The translations under genes and the position numbers were made by a program. Source: Duganella fentianensis (GTDB lineage Bacteria > Pseudomonadota > Gammaproteobacteria > Burkholderiales > Burkholderiaceae_D). From it: a DNA stretch of 64,000 bases. Where the stretch lies: NCBI RefSeq assembly GCF_009857835.1, contig NZ_WWCL01000001.1:1-64000 (forward strand), written 5' to 3'. The stretch's first letter is position 1. Each line of letters begins with the position of its first letter. Below are positions 16,634 to 25,779 of the stretch, piece after piece. The notes beneath the pieces were generated by a model. That model worked only from the letters and a program-made list of their open reading frames with translations, ran no database searches and was not told the DNA's origin.

Positions 16634-17083
16634 TTATGGGTGCAGCAGGGTTTCGATAGGCGGCACTTTGCGTGGTTTGCGGTCCGAGTCCGTCGCCACA
16701 TAGGTCAGGGTGGCTTCCGTTACTTTGACGGTGTCGGCCTGCAGGCGGTTGCGCTCGGCGTAGACCTCGACGTTGACGGTGATGGAGGTGTTCCCCACGC
16801 GGACGATGTCGGCGTAGAAGGACAGCAGATCGCCCACGAATACGGGATTTTTGAAAACAAAGGAGTTCACCGAAATCGTAGCAACGCGGCCATTGGCGCG
16901 GCGGGTAGCAGGCAGCGAGCCGGCAATATCGACCTGCGCCATGATCCAGCCGCCGAATACGTCGCCATACACGTTGGCATCGGAGGGCGCGGGCATCATG
17001 CGCAGTTCCGGCATCTTACCGGCGGGCAGACCGCGGTTGATGGTTTGAACGGCAACGGCTGGGGTATTTTCAGGGGTGGTCAT
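16634..17083 (-). CDS. Acyl-CoA thioesterase, hotdog fold (YciA-like)
   Basis: The start at 17083 yields 149 residues beginning MTTPENTP. The hotdog signature is present: MMPAPSDANVYGDVFGGW (the Asp/Asn and Gly-rich turn before the central helix), then ISVNSFVFKNPVFVGD. YciA-type enzymes hydrolyse acyl-CoA to free CoA and acid in the cytoplasm. It is divergent from the ABC exporter, sharing a 61-base promoter region, and is followed by phoD in the same direction. Confidence 0.88.
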   Translation of the reverse strand: MTTPENTPAVAVQTINRGLPAGKMPELRMMPAPSDANVYGDVFGGWIMAQVDIAGSLPATRRANGRVATISVNSFVFKNPVFVGDLLSFYADIVRVGNTSITVNVEVYAERNRLQADTVKVTEATLTYVATDSDRKPRKVPPIETLLHP

Positions 17084-17144
17084 CGTGAAATCTCTTGAAG
17101 GGCTACAATTAACGGGATTGAACCATAAAACGCCGACCTTCGCC

Positions 17145-19010
17145 ATGCGCCGCTATTCTAATTCCTCGCCAGCCCCCGCCAGCCAGACTGCCGCTACCCG
17201 TAGCGATATGGCCACCATCAAGACTCTGCTGCCCTATCTGTGGGTGTACAAGTGGCGCGTGCTGCTGGCGCTAGGCTGCCTGGTGGGCGCCAAGCTGGCC
17301 AACGTGGGCGTGCCGGTGGTGATGAAGAGTCTGATCGACCAGATGACCATTTCGCCCAGCCACCCGCAAGCGCTGCTGGTGCTGCCGCTGGGCGCGCTGG
17401 TGGCCTATGGCGTGCTGCGCGTATCGACCACCCTGTTCACCGAGCTGCGCGAGTTCCTGTTTGCGCGCGTGACGCAGCGCGCCGTGCGCACCATTGCGCT
17501 CAAGGTGTTCCGGCATTTGCACGCGCTGTCGCTGCGCTTCCACCTGAACCGCCAGACGGGCGGCATGACACGCGATATCGAACGCGGCACGCGCGCCGTG
17601 GGTTCGCTGATTTCCTACACGCTGTTTAACATTCTGCCAACGCTGGTGGAGATCGCGCTGGTGCTGGGCTACCTCGTCACCCATTACGACATCTGGTTCA
17701 CCGTGATTACGGTGGTGGCACTGGTCACGTATATATCGTTTACTATCTTTATCACCGACTGGCGCACCCACTTCCGCCGCGCCATGAACGACCTCGATTC
17801 CAAAGCGAATACCAAGGCCATCGATTCGCTGCTCAACTACGAAACGGTCAAGTATTTCGGCAACGAGGACTATGAGGCCAGGCGCTATGACGAAGGCCTG
17901 CAGCGCTACGAATCGGCGGCGGTGAAATCGCAGACTTCACTGTCGCTGCTGAATACGGGCCAGTCGCTGATCATCGCCACGGCGGTGACGCTGATCCTGT
18001 GGCGCGCCACGCAGGGCGTCATCGACGGCAAGATGACGCTCGGTGATCTGGTGCTGGTGAATGCCTTCATGATCCAGTTGTACATTCCGCTCAACTTCCT
18101 CGGCGTGATCTACCGCGAAATCAAGCAGAGCCTGGCCGATATGGAAAAGCTGTTTTCGCTGCTGGATCAGAACCGCGAAGTGGCCGATGCGCCCGACGCC
18201 CAGCCGCTGCAGACGCATGGCGCCGAGGTGCGCTTCAATCACGTGGAGTTCAGCTACGACCCGAAACGCCAGATCCTGTTCGGGGTGGACTTTACGATTG
18301 CGGCCGGTACCACCACGGCCGTGGTGGGGCATAGCGGTTCGGGCAAGTCGACGTTGTCACGATTGCTGTTCCGCTTCTATGAAGTCAATCAGGGCAGCAT
18401 CACCATCGACGGGCAGGATCTGCGTGCCATCACGCAGGACTCGCTGCGCCATGCCATCGGCATCGTGCCGCAGGATACGGTGCTGTTCAACGACACCATC
18501 GAATACAACATCGCCTACGGCAAGCCGGGGGCGACCCATGAGCAGATCGTGGCGGCAGCGCGCGCCGCTTCCATACACGAATTTGTCGAGAGCCTGCCCG
18601 ATGGCTATGCCACCATGGTGGGCGAGCGCGGGCTGAAGCTATCCGGTGGCGAGAAGCAGCGCGTAGCGATTGCCCGTACCCTGCTGAAGAATCCGGCCAT
18701 CCTGATTTTCGATGAAGCCACGTCGGCGCTGGACTCCAAGGCCGAGCAGGCAATCCAGCAGCAGCTGAAAGAAATCGCGCGCAACCGCACCACCATGGTC
18801 ATCGCCCACCGTCTGTCCACTGTGGCGGATGCCGAGCAGATACTGGTACTCGATCATGGCCGCATCGTCGAGCGTGGCACCCATCAGAGCCTGCTCGCCG
18901 CGAACGGCCTGTATGCGCAGATGTGGCAGCGCCAGCAGGCGTCGGCTGAAGAAGTCCCCGGATCGCCTGCTAGCGATGAGGAACAAGCAGTCTCACTTAA
19001 TTTGACTTAA
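17145..19010 (+). CDS. atmA: Atm1-type ABC exporter (fused permease-ATPase)
   Basis: This 621-residue half transporter starts at ATG 17145. It has six predicted membrane helices (residues about 35-320) and then an ATPase domain with Walker A GHSGSGKST, signature LSGGEKQRVAIART, Walker B ILIFDEATSALD and switch His in IAHRLST. The permease motif around NYETVKYFGNEDYE is characteristic of Atm1/HMT1-family exporters, which move glutathione-linked iron-sulfur or metal compounds. It is a homodimer by family precedent. It is followed after 18 bases by the M20 peptidase gene. Confidence 0.92.
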   Translation: MRRYSNSSPAPASQTAATRSDMATIKTLLPYLWVYKWRVLLALGCLVGAKLANVGVPVVMKSLIDQMTISPSHPQALLVLPLGALVAYGVLRVSTTLFTELREFLFARVTQRAVRTIALKVFRHLHALSLRFHLNRQTGGMTRDIERGTRAVGSLISYTLFNILPTLVEIALVLGYLVTHYDIWFTVITVVALVTYISFTIFITDWRTHFRRAMNDLDSKANTKAIDSLLNYETVKYFGNEDYEARRYDEGLQRYESAAVKSQTSLSLLNTGQSLIIATAVTLILWRATQGVIDGKMTLGDLVLVNAFMIQLYIPLNFLGVIYREIKQSLADMEKLFSLLDQNREVADAPDAQPLQTHGAEVRFNHVEFSYDPKRQILFGVDFTIAAGTTTAVVGHSGSGKSTLSRLLFRFYEVNQGSITIDGQDLRAITQDSLRHAIGIVPQDTVLFNDTIEYNIAYGKPGATHEQIVAAARAASIHEFVESLPDGYATMVGERGLKLSGGEKQRVAIARTLLKNPAILIFDEATSALDSKAEQAIQQQLKEIARNRTTMVIAHRLSTVADAEQILVLDHGRIVERGTHQSLLAANGLYAQMWQRQQASAEEVPGSPASDEEQAVSLNLT

Positions 19011-19028
19011 CTAAGCAAGGAAGCCAAG

Positions 19029-20453
19029 ATGAAGTCTCGTTTTATGCTGGGTGCAGTAAGCCTGATGATGGCCTGCGTGCAGAGCGCATATGCCAGTTCC
19101 GATCCGAGCGAGCAGCAGTTCCGCGCGCTGTACAAAGAGCTGGTGGAAACCAATACCACGCTGTCATCCGGCAGCTGCACGCTGGCGGCCGAGCGCATCG
19201 CTGCGCGGCTGAAAACGGCGGGCTTCCCGGAAGCTGACCTGCACCTGTTTGCCGATCCTGCCCATCCGAAGGAAGGCGGTCTGGTTGCCGTGCTGCCGGG
19301 CAGCGACCCGAAAGCCAAGGCCATTCTGCTGCTGGCCCACATCGACGTGGTGGAAGCCAAGCGCGAAGACTGGACCCGTGACCCGTTCACGCTGATCGAA
19401 GAAGACGGCAAGTTCTTTGCCCGTGGTGTGGTGGACGACAAGGCGCAGGCGGCCATCTGGGCCGATACGCTGGTGCGCTTCAAATCGGCAGGCTATGTAC
19501 CGCACCACACGCTGAAGATGGCGCTGACCTGCGGCGAAGAGACGGCCGGTGCCTTCAATGGTGCAGAATGGCTGACCAAGAATCGCCGCGAGCTGATCGA
19601 TGCAGGCTTTGCGCTGAATGAGGGCGCGGGTGGTGAACTCAATGCCGCCGGTCGCCGCGTATCGATGACGGTGCAGGCGGGCGAAAAAGTGGCGCAGAAC
19701 TACCGCCTTGAAGTGACCAACCGGGGTGGCCATAGCTCGCGTCCGCAGAAGATCAATGCCATCTACCAGCTGGCCGGTGCACTGAAAAAGATCGAGACCT
19801 TCAGCTTCCCTAACCAGCTGACAGACGGCAGCCGTGGTTACCTGAAAGGCATGGCCAAGATACAGGCGGCCGAAGGCCATCCGGATGTGGCCAAGGCCAT
19901 GCTGGCCGTAGAGAAGAACCCGAAAGATGCCAGGTCGGTAGCGCTGCTTGATAGCCGCGATATCAGCTGGGCCACCATGCTGCACACCACTTGCGTGGCG
20001 ACTATGCTCGATGCCGGTCATGCCACCAATGCTCTGCCGCAGCGGGCCCGCGCCAACGTCAACTGCCGCATCTTCCCCGGTGTGTCGCAGGAAGATGTAC
20101 GCCTCGCGCTGGTGAAAGCCATCAACGATCCGGCCGTGAAAGTGGAGACGCTGGAAATCCGTGGCGAGAATTCGGCGCCGCCGGAACTGACCCGTGCCAT
20201 CATGGAGCCGGTAGAAAAGCTGACGGCAAAAATGTGGCCCGGTGTGCCCGTGCTGCCTATCCTGCAATCGGGTGCGACGGACGGGCAGTTCCTCAATGCA
20301 GCCGGTATTCCTACCTACGGCATCAGCGGGATATTCCTTACGCCGGATCTGGGCAATATTCACGGCCTGAACGAATACATCGGCGTGCAGTCGCTGATGG
20401 AAGGCCGCGCCTTCCTGCATGAACTGGTGCGTACCTACGCAGGCCAGCCCTGA
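19029..20453 (+). CDS. Exported M20-family metallopeptidase (carboxypeptidase-like)
   Basis: This 474-residue protein has a signal peptide (MKSRFMLGAVSLMMACVQSAYAS). The metal-binding sites are AHIDVVEAKREDW (His, Asp), RGVVDDKAQAA (bridging Asp), TCGEETAGAFNG (Glu pair) and a late His in LGNIHGLNEYIG. This matches M20 peptidases of the CPS1/dipeptidase type, here acting in the periplasm. It lies directly downstream of the ABC exporter and ends at a strong terminator. Substrate unknown. Confidence 0.88.
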   Translation: MKSRFMLGAVSLMMACVQSAYASSDPSEQQFRALYKELVETNTTLSSGSCTLAAERIAARLKTAGFPEADLHLFADPAHPKEGGLVAVLPGSDPKAKAILLLAHIDVVEAKREDWTRDPFTLIEEDGKFFARGVVDDKAQAAIWADTLVRFKSAGYVPHHTLKMALTCGEETAGAFNGAEWLTKNRRELIDAGFALNEGAGGELNAAGRRVSMTVQAGEKVAQNYRLEVTNRGGHSSRPQKINAIYQLAGALKKIETFSFPNQLTDGSRGYLKGMAKIQAAEGHPDVAKAMLAVEKNPKDARSVALLDSRDISWATMLHTTCVATMLDAGHATNALPQRARANVNCRIFPGVSQEDVRLALVKAINDPAVKVETLEIRGENSAPPELTRAIMEPVEKLTAKMWPGVPVLPILQSGATDGQFLNAAGIPTYGISGIFLTPDLGNIHGLNEYIGVQSLMEGRAFLHELVRTYAGQP

Positions 20454-20476
20454 GTCTGATCGCTGACGCTGGAAAA

Positions 20477-20506
20477 AACAAAGGCCGCTAATGCGGCCTT
20501 TGTTTT
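20477..20506. terminator. Bidirectional intrinsic terminator
   Basis: The stem AACAAAGGCCGC/GCGGCCTTTGTT has loop TAAT, with A-rich and T-rich flanks. It serves the M20 gene (+) and the converging symporter gene (-). Confidence 0.92.
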
Positions 20507-20523
20507 GTGCGGAGGGCAGTGCC

Positions 20524-21777
20524 TTAGCGTGCGCGGACCATATCGGTTTCGCCCGGCGCTGCCAGCTCGCCTTCCCACTTGGCCACGACAGCGGTGGCTA
20601 CGCCGTTACCGATTACGTTGGTGGCGGAACGGGCCATGTCGAGGAAGTGGTCGATACCGAGCAGCAGCAGCATGCCGGCTTCCGGAATGTTGAACTGGCC
20701 CAGCGTGGCAGCGATCACCACCAGCGAAGCGCGTGGCACACCGGCCATGCCTTTGGAGGTCAGCATCAGCACCATCATCATGGTCATCTGCTGGCCCAGC
20801 GACATTTCGATGCCGTAGGCCTGAGCAATGAACACGGTGGCGAAGGTGCAGTACATCATCGAGCCATCGAGGTTGAACGAGTAACCGATAGGCAGCACGA
20901 ATGCGGCCAGACGGTTACGCACACCAAAGCGCTCCAGACCTTCCAGCGTTTTCGGATAGGCCGCTTCGCTCGAAGCGGTGGAGAAAGCCAGCAGGGCAGG
21001 GCTGCGCAGTTCGCGCAGCAGCGAGAAGATGCGGCCTTTCAGGAACAGGAAGCCGACGATAATCAGCAGCAGCCACAGCATGGCGATACCGAAGTAGAAC
21101 TCGGCCATGAAGACGCCATAGGTGGACAGCACGCCCAGACCGTTTTTGGCAATCACGCCCGATACGGCGGCGAATACGGCGATCGGTGCGAACTGCATCA
21201 CATAGCCGGTAACTTTCAGCATGACGTGGGCCACGCCGTCGAGCGCGTCGATCATGACCTTGGCCTTGTCGCCTACGGCTGCCGCGGCGGAACCGAAGAA
21301 CAGCGAGAAGATCACGATCTGCAGGATTTCGTTCTTGGCCATGCCGTCAACGATGGACGATGGCACGAGGTGGGTGACGAATTCTTTCAGCGTCAGGCCC
21401 GAAGTCACCAGATCCACCTTGCCGGCCGTAGCGGCCATGTGGCCCAGCAGCGCGTCGCCCGGACGGAAGATATTGACCAGCACCAGACCCAGACTCAGCG
21501 ACATCACCGAAGCGACGAAGAACCAGCCCAGCGTTTTCAGGCCGATGCGGCCCACTTCCGAGGCATCGCCCATTTTGGCAATGCCGCACACCAGCGTGGA
21601 GAATACCAGCGGGGCGATGATCATCTTAATCAGGCGCAGGAACAGGGTGGTGATCAGTGCCATGTAATCGGCAAACTCCACCGGTTTGGCCATGTTGACG
21701 TTGGCGAGGTAGCCGGCGAAGATGCCGAGCGCTAGGCCCACGAGGATGTAAGTGGTCAATCGGCTTTGTTTCTGCAT
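20524..21777 (-). CDS. Dicarboxylate/amino acid:cation symporter (DctA/GltP family)
   Basis: The start at 21777 (RBS AGGGAAC before it) gives 417 residues beginning MQKQSRLTTYILVG. Multiple hydrophobic segments cover the length. The SDF signatures are present: the serine-rich reentrant loop AFSTASSEAAYPKTLEGL, GYSFNLDGSMMY, and the second reentrant loop SKGMAGVPRASLVV. Members import C4-dicarboxylates, glutamate or aspartate with Na+ or H+. It is divergent from a GlnQ-type ATPase gene over a 216-base region, suggesting linked control of amino or dicarboxylic acid uptake. Confidence 0.92.
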   Translation of the reverse strand: MQKQSRLTTYILVGLALGIFAGYLANVNMAKPVEFADYMALITTLFLRLIKMIIAPLVFSTLVCGIAKMGDASEVGRIGLKTLGWFFVASVMSLSLGLVLVNIFRPGDALLGHMAATAGKVDLVTSGLTLKEFVTHLVPSSIVDGMAKNEILQIVIFSLFFGSAAAAVGDKAKVMIDALDGVAHVMLKVTGYVMQFAPIAVFAAVSGVIAKNGLGVLSTYGVFMAEFYFGIAMLWLLLIIVGFLFLKGRIFSLLRELRSPALLAFSTASSEAAYPKTLEGLERFGVRNRLAAFVLPIGYSFNLDGSMMYCTFATVFIAQAYGIEMSLGQQMTMMMVLMLTSKGMAGVPRASLVVIAATLGQFNIPEAGMLLLLGIDHFLDMARSATNVIGNGVATAVVAKWEGELAAPGETDMVRAR

Positions 21778-21802
21778 GTTGTGTGTTCCCTGTGGTAGTG
21801 TC

Positions 21803-21980
21803 TCTCTGTGCCTGCGCAGAGGGCGGGGTGGCCGCCGCATAGAGGTTCTGGCGCGGGCTGCAGCTGGTATTTTATGGTCCGGCTGATGAAACTATTGGCA
21901 AGTTTGGCAGTATCCGTGTGGTCTCAGGTGCTGTCAAGCGCTTGCAGCGCCGCATCCACAGCCGCTGGTGCGGTTTTTTT
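21803..21980 (+). promoter_or_regulatory. Structured leader with terminator-like hairpin before the GlnQ-type gene
   Basis: An upstream hairpin CTCTGTG/CGCAGAG lies near 21804-21822. A second stem, CCGCA-T-CCA (21950-21958) with TGGTGCGG (21966-21973), is followed immediately by seven T (21974-21980), only 13 bases before the ATPase start. No plus-strand gene lies upstream for it to terminate. It therefore looks like an attenuator or the end of a small RNA made from the divergent region. Confidence 0.5.
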
Positions 21981-21993
21981 AAGCAGCTCAAAT

Positions 21994-22719
21994 ATGATCG
22001 AAATTAATAACGTCAGCAAGTGGTATGGCCAGTTTCAGGTGCTTACGGACTGCTCGGCACGGGTAGCAAAGGGCGATGTGATGGTGATCTGCGGGCCGTC
22101 CGGCTCGGGCAAATCCACCCTGATCAAGACGGTGAACGGGCTGGAACCGGTGCAGCAGGGCGAAATCCGCGTGGATGGCGTCAAGGTCAATGACAAGGCT
22201 ACCGATTTGTCGGCGCTACGGGCGCGGATAGGCATGGTGTTCCAGAATTTCGAGCTGTTTCCTCACCTGTCCGTGCGCGACAACCTGACGCTGGGGCAGA
22301 TCAAGGTGCTGGGGCGTAGCCGCGAGGAGGCCGTGGCGCGCGGGCTGCATTATCTGGAGCGGGTAGGGCTGCTGGGCCAGCAGGACAAATTCCCCAGCCA
22401 GCTGTCGGGTGGCCAGCAGCAGCGGGTGGCGATCGCCCGGGCGCTGGCCATGGACCCTATCGCCATGCTGTTCGACGAACCCACCTCGGCGCTCGATCCG
22501 GAAATGATCAACGAAGTGCTGGATGTGATGGTGGGGCTGGCGCAGGACGGCATGACCATGATGGTGGTGACGCACGAAATGGGCTTCGCGCGGCGCGTGG
22601 CCAATCGGGTGCTGTTCATGGATCAGGGCCGGATCGTGGAAGACAGCAGCAAGGAAGCCTTTTTCGCCGCCCCGCGCTCCGAGCGTGCGCGCGAGTTTCT
22701 GGCCCGGATAGTGCACTGA
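21994..22719 (+). CDS. ABC transporter ATP-binding protein, polar amino acid (GlnQ/HisP) type
   Basis: The start at ATG 21994 gives a standard 241-residue ATPase. It has Walker A CGPSGSGKST (near residue 34), LSGGQQQRVAIARALAMDP, Walker B MLFDEPTSALDPE and the switch His in VVTHEMGFAR, characteristic of the PAAT family that energises amino-acid import. No permease or binding-protein gene adjoins it, so it must pair with subunits encoded elsewhere or be an orphan. The frame is open further upstream and even encodes a signal-like stretch, but a cytoplasmic ATPase does not need it. Confidence 0.88.
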   Translation: MIEINNVSKWYGQFQVLTDCSARVAKGDVMVICGPSGSGKSTLIKTVNGLEPVQQGEIRVDGVKVNDKATDLSALRARIGMVFQNFELFPHLSVRDNLTLGQIKVLGRSREEAVARGLHYLERVGLLGQQDKFPSQLSGGQQQRVAIARALAMDPIAMLFDEPTSALDPEMINEVLDVMVGLAQDGMTMMVVTHEMGFARRVANRVLFMDQGRIVEDSSKEAFFAAPRSERAREFLARIVH

Positions 22720-22801
22720 GCAGGGTTACAGGCTGCCAGTTAGGGGACGGGTAGGGGTAAAATGGCGGAATTCGCCACTGTTAGCCTGAAAGCGCGTCAA
22801 C

Positions 22802-23854
22802 ATGTCCAACCTCGAAACTACCCAAGACAGCATCACCATCACCCGTCCAGACGACTGGCATTTGCATCTGCGCGACGGCGCAACGCTGGCCAGCGTGCTG
22901 CCGCACAGTGCGCGCCAGTTCGGCCGCGCGATTGTGATGCCAAATTTGAAACCTCCGGTCACTACCACGGCAGCTGCCGAGGCTTACCGTAGCCGGATTC
23001 TGGCTGCGCTGCCGGAAGGGATGTCGTTCGATCCGCTGATGACGCTGTACCTGACCAATAACACGGCACCGGACGAAATCCGCCGCGCGCAGGAGAGCGG
23101 CATCGTGCACGCCGTGAAGCTGTATCCGGCTGGCGCCACTACCAATTCGGATGCGGGCGTGACCGATCTGTCCAATTGCTACAAGACGCTGGAAGTGATG
23201 CAGGAAGTGGGCATGCCTTTCCTCGTGCACGGCGAAGTGACCGATCCCGAGATCGATCTGTTTGACCGCGAAGCGGTGTTCATCGAACGCGTGATGCGTC
23301 CGCTGCGCCGTGATTTCCCTGCGCTGAACATCGTATTCGAACACATCACCACCAAGCACGCCGCCCAGTACGTGGCCGAAGCGGAAGGCCCGATTGCGGC
23401 AACGATTACCGCACACCACCTGCTGTACAACCGTAACGATATCTTCAAGGGCGGCATTCGCCCACATTACTACTGCCTGCCTGTGCTGAAGCGCGAAGAG
23501 CACCGTCTGGCGCTGGTGACGGCGGCAACCAGCGGCGACGAGCGTTTCTTCCTCGGCACCGATTCGGCACCGCACGCGCAGGGCGCCAAGGAAGCTGCCT
23601 GCGGCTGCGCCGGTTGCTACACTGCGCTGCACGCAATGGAACTGTATGCGGAAGCCTTCGAGCGTGCCGGTGCGCTGGACAAGCTGGAAGCTTTCGCCAG
23701 CTTCAATGGCCCGGCCTTCTACGGTTTGCCGCGCAATACCGGCACCATCACGCTCAAGCGCGAACAGTGGACCCTGCCGCAAACCCTGCCGCTGGCCGAC
23801 CAGCAGGTAGTGCCGCTCAACGCCGGCGAAACCATCAACTGGAAAATGGTTTAA
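22802..23854 (+). CDS. pyrC: Dihydroorotase, class II (PyrC)
   Basis: This 350-residue enzyme of de novo pyrimidine synthesis cyclises carbamoyl-aspartate to dihydroorotate in the cytoplasm. Metal ligands are in HLHLRDG (His20, His22), the carboxylated lysine is Lys106 in [13 protein letters not shown], and further ligands lie in [14 protein letters not shown] and GTDSAPH (Asp). Length matches E. coli PyrC. It is followed 3 bases later by the DUF3025 gene. A TAAAAT element (about 22758) could be the promoter -10. Confidence 0.96.
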   Translation: MSNLETTQDSITITRPDDWHLHLRDGATLASVLPHSARQFGRAIVMPNLKPPVTTTAAAEAYRSRILAALPEGMSFDPLMTLYLTNNTAPDEIRRAQESGIVHAVKLYPAGATTNSDAGVTDLSNCYKTLEVMQEVGMPFLVHGEVTDPEIDLFDREAVFIERVMRPLRRDFPALNIVFEHITTKHAAQYVAEAEGPIAATITAHHLLYNRNDIFKGGIRPHYYCLPVLKREEHRLALVTAATSGDERFFLGTDSAPHAQGAKEAACGCAGCYTALHAMELYAEAFERAGALDKLEAFASFNGPAFYGLPRNTGTITLKREQWTLPQTLPLADQQVVPLNAGETINWKMV

Positions 23855-23857
23855 AAC

Positions 23858-24649
23858 GTGCAGTCGGCAATCGACTGGTCGCGTCCATGGTATGACTCGA
23901 TCCGCACGGCGGCTGGCTTCCTGTCGGCCGACGTGCATTTCATGGAGACGCTGAACCAGCAGGCTGCAGCGCTGGGTCTGCGTAACCATCAGGGTCTGCC
24001 GACCCACTTCGTGCCGCAGGCAGCGCTGCCGGACGGCACCGCCTATGAAGCGTTTATCGGCGCCACTGGCGGCGTGCCCACGCGCGAGAATCTGCACGAT
24101 TTCTTCAACGGTCTGGTGTGGCTGACCTTCCCGCGCATCAAGGTGCAACTGAATGCCTTGCAGGCAGCCCAGATTGCCCGTGATGGCGTGGGCAAATCGC
24201 GCGGTCCTGCACGCGATGGCGCCACCATCTTTGACGAGAATGCCGCTCTGTTAGTGGTACGCGATAACGCCGACGGCCATGCGCTGGTGGCGGCCTTGCG
24301 CGAGCATCAGTGGCAGACGGCTTTCGTCGATATGCGCGCGCATTTCGGCCCCGATGCGCAAGTCTGGCTGTTCGGCCATGCGCTGATGGAAAAGCTGGTG
24401 GCCCCGCGCAAAGCCATTACGGCGCATACCCGCGTGGTGTGGGCCGACGATGAATTCTTCACGCTGGACCACACCGGACGGCGCCACTGGATCGATGCCA
24501 GGGTGACGCAGGAACTGGCCGAACATGGCCTGAGCACGGCGGACTTCATGCCCATGCAGGCACTGGGTGTGCCGGGCTGGTGGCCGCAGCAGGATGCCGA
24601 GTTCTATGGCGATACCAGCGTGTTCCGCCCCAAACGCCAGCCTGAATAA
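23858..24649 (+). CDS. DUF3025 domain protein
   Basis: This 263-residue protein starts at GTG 23858, 3 bases after pyrC. It contains the segments DWSRPWYDSIR, FVPQAALPDGTAYE and HDFFNGLVWLTFPRIK, which I associate with DUF3025, a family commonly found beside pyrC in beta-proteobacteria. There is no signal peptide, membrane helix or recognisable catalytic motif, and the function is unknown. Tight coupling to pyrC suggests coexpression with pyrimidine synthesis. Confidence 0.82.
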   Translation: MQSAIDWSRPWYDSIRTAAGFLSADVHFMETLNQQAAALGLRNHQGLPTHFVPQAALPDGTAYEAFIGATGGVPTRENLHDFFNGLVWLTFPRIKVQLNALQAAQIARDGVGKSRGPARDGATIFDENAALLVVRDNADGHALVAALREHQWQTAFVDMRAHFGPDAQVWLFGHALMEKLVAPRKAITAHTRVVWADDEFFTLDHTGRRHWIDARVTQELAEHGLSTADFMPMQALGVPGWWPQQDAEFYGDTSVFRPKRQPE

Positions 24650-24694
24650 TTTTCATCGACGATAGCGCCGCTGCGGCGGCAGAAAGAGCACAGC

Positions 24695-25711
24695 ATGATG
24701 CAAGCCGCCACCTCTACTCTGATCCGCTGGGGCATACTCGGCACCGGCAAGATTGCCAGGGCTTTTGCTGCCGCGCTGCAGATCACGCCGGACGCGAAAC
24801 TGGTGGCGGTGGCTTCGCGCAGCATGGAGAGCGCTGCGCCGTTCGCGCAGGAGTTCGGCGCCGAGCGTGCTCACGGCAGCTATCAGGCGCTGGCCGATGA
24901 TCCCGAAGTCGATGTGATCTACATCGCCACGCCGCATCCCATGCACCACGAGAATGCCTTGCTATGCCTGAACGGCGGCAAGGCCGTGCTGGTGGAAAAA
25001 TCCTTCACCATGAACCGCCGTCAGGCCGAGGAAGTCATCGCACTGGCGCGCAGCAAAAAGCTGTTCGTGATGGAAGCCATGTGGACGCGCTTCATTCCCG
25101 CCATGGTCGAAGCCCGGCGCATTATCGAAAGCGGCGAAATCGGTGTGCCGGCCAATGTCAGTGCCGATTTCGGTTTCACTGCCAATTTCGGCCCCGAGCA
25201 TCGCGTGTTCAATCCTGCTCTGGGAGGTGGCGCGCTGCTCGATCTGGGGATTTATCCGCTGTCGATGGCGGCCTTTTTCCTCGGTCCTGTCACGGCCGTG
25301 CAGGCGCAAGCGGAAATGACGGACAGCGGCGTGGATATGCAGACCGTGTTCACTCTTAAACACCAGCAGGGCGGCGTCTCGGCCTGTTCCTGCAGCCTGC
25401 GTTCGCGCAGCCCCACCGAGCTGACTATCTCCGGCACCAAGGGCTATCTGCGCCTGCATGACCGCTTCCACAACACCAGCACCCTGAGCGTGGTGCTGGT
25501 CGATGGCAACAGCCGTAGCGAGCGCACCGTGCAGCTGCCGATTACGGGCAATGGCTATACCCACGAAGCGCAGGAAGTGGGGCGCTGCCTGCGCGCCGGT
25601 CTGATCGAGAGTCCCGTCATGTCACATGACGAAACGCTGGCCATCATGGGCACGCTGGACGAGATCCGCCGCCAGATCGGGCTGGTCTACAGCGCCGATT
25701 CCGCAAACTAG
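24695..25711 (+). CDS. Gfo/Idh/MocA-family oxidoreductase
   Basis: This 338-residue protein has an N-terminal Rossmann fold (WGILGTGKIARAFAAAL, residues about 12-28), the family EKSF-type lysine motif (VLVEKSFTMN, near 97), and a C-terminal alpha/beta domain with GGGALLDLGIYPLSMA. This last form is typical of the dihydrodiol dehydrogenase / sugar dehydrogenase branch. The substrate is probably a sugar or polyol and is not identifiable from context. The MFS gene follows 68 bases downstream. Confidence 0.88.
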   Translation: MMQAATSTLIRWGILGTGKIARAFAAALQITPDAKLVAVASRSMESAAPFAQEFGAERAHGSYQALADDPEVDVIYIATPHPMHHENALLCLNGGKAVLVEKSFTMNRRQAEEVIALARSKKLFVMEAMWTRFIPAMVEARRIIESGEIGVPANVSADFGFTANFGPEHRVFNPALGGGALLDLGIYPLSMAAFFLGPVTAVQAQAEMTDSGVDMQTVFTLKHQQGGVSACSCSLRSRSPTELTISGTKGYLRLHDRFHNTSTLSVVLVDGNSRSERTVQLPITGNGYTHEAQEVGRCLRAGLIESPVMSHDETLAIMGTLDEIRRQIGLVYSADSAN

Positions 25712-25779
25712 GTAGAATCCTAAGTCCGGCCCCGGTTCTGCGCTGTGCAGGCCCGCCCGTCACCTATCGGAAAACTATC

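Noticed and set aside
21808-21993. In-frame N-terminal extension of the GlnQ-type ATPase that looks like a signal peptide
   Set aside because: The ATPase must be cytoplasmic, the family starts at MIEINNVSKWYG, and the extension crosses a terminator hairpin.
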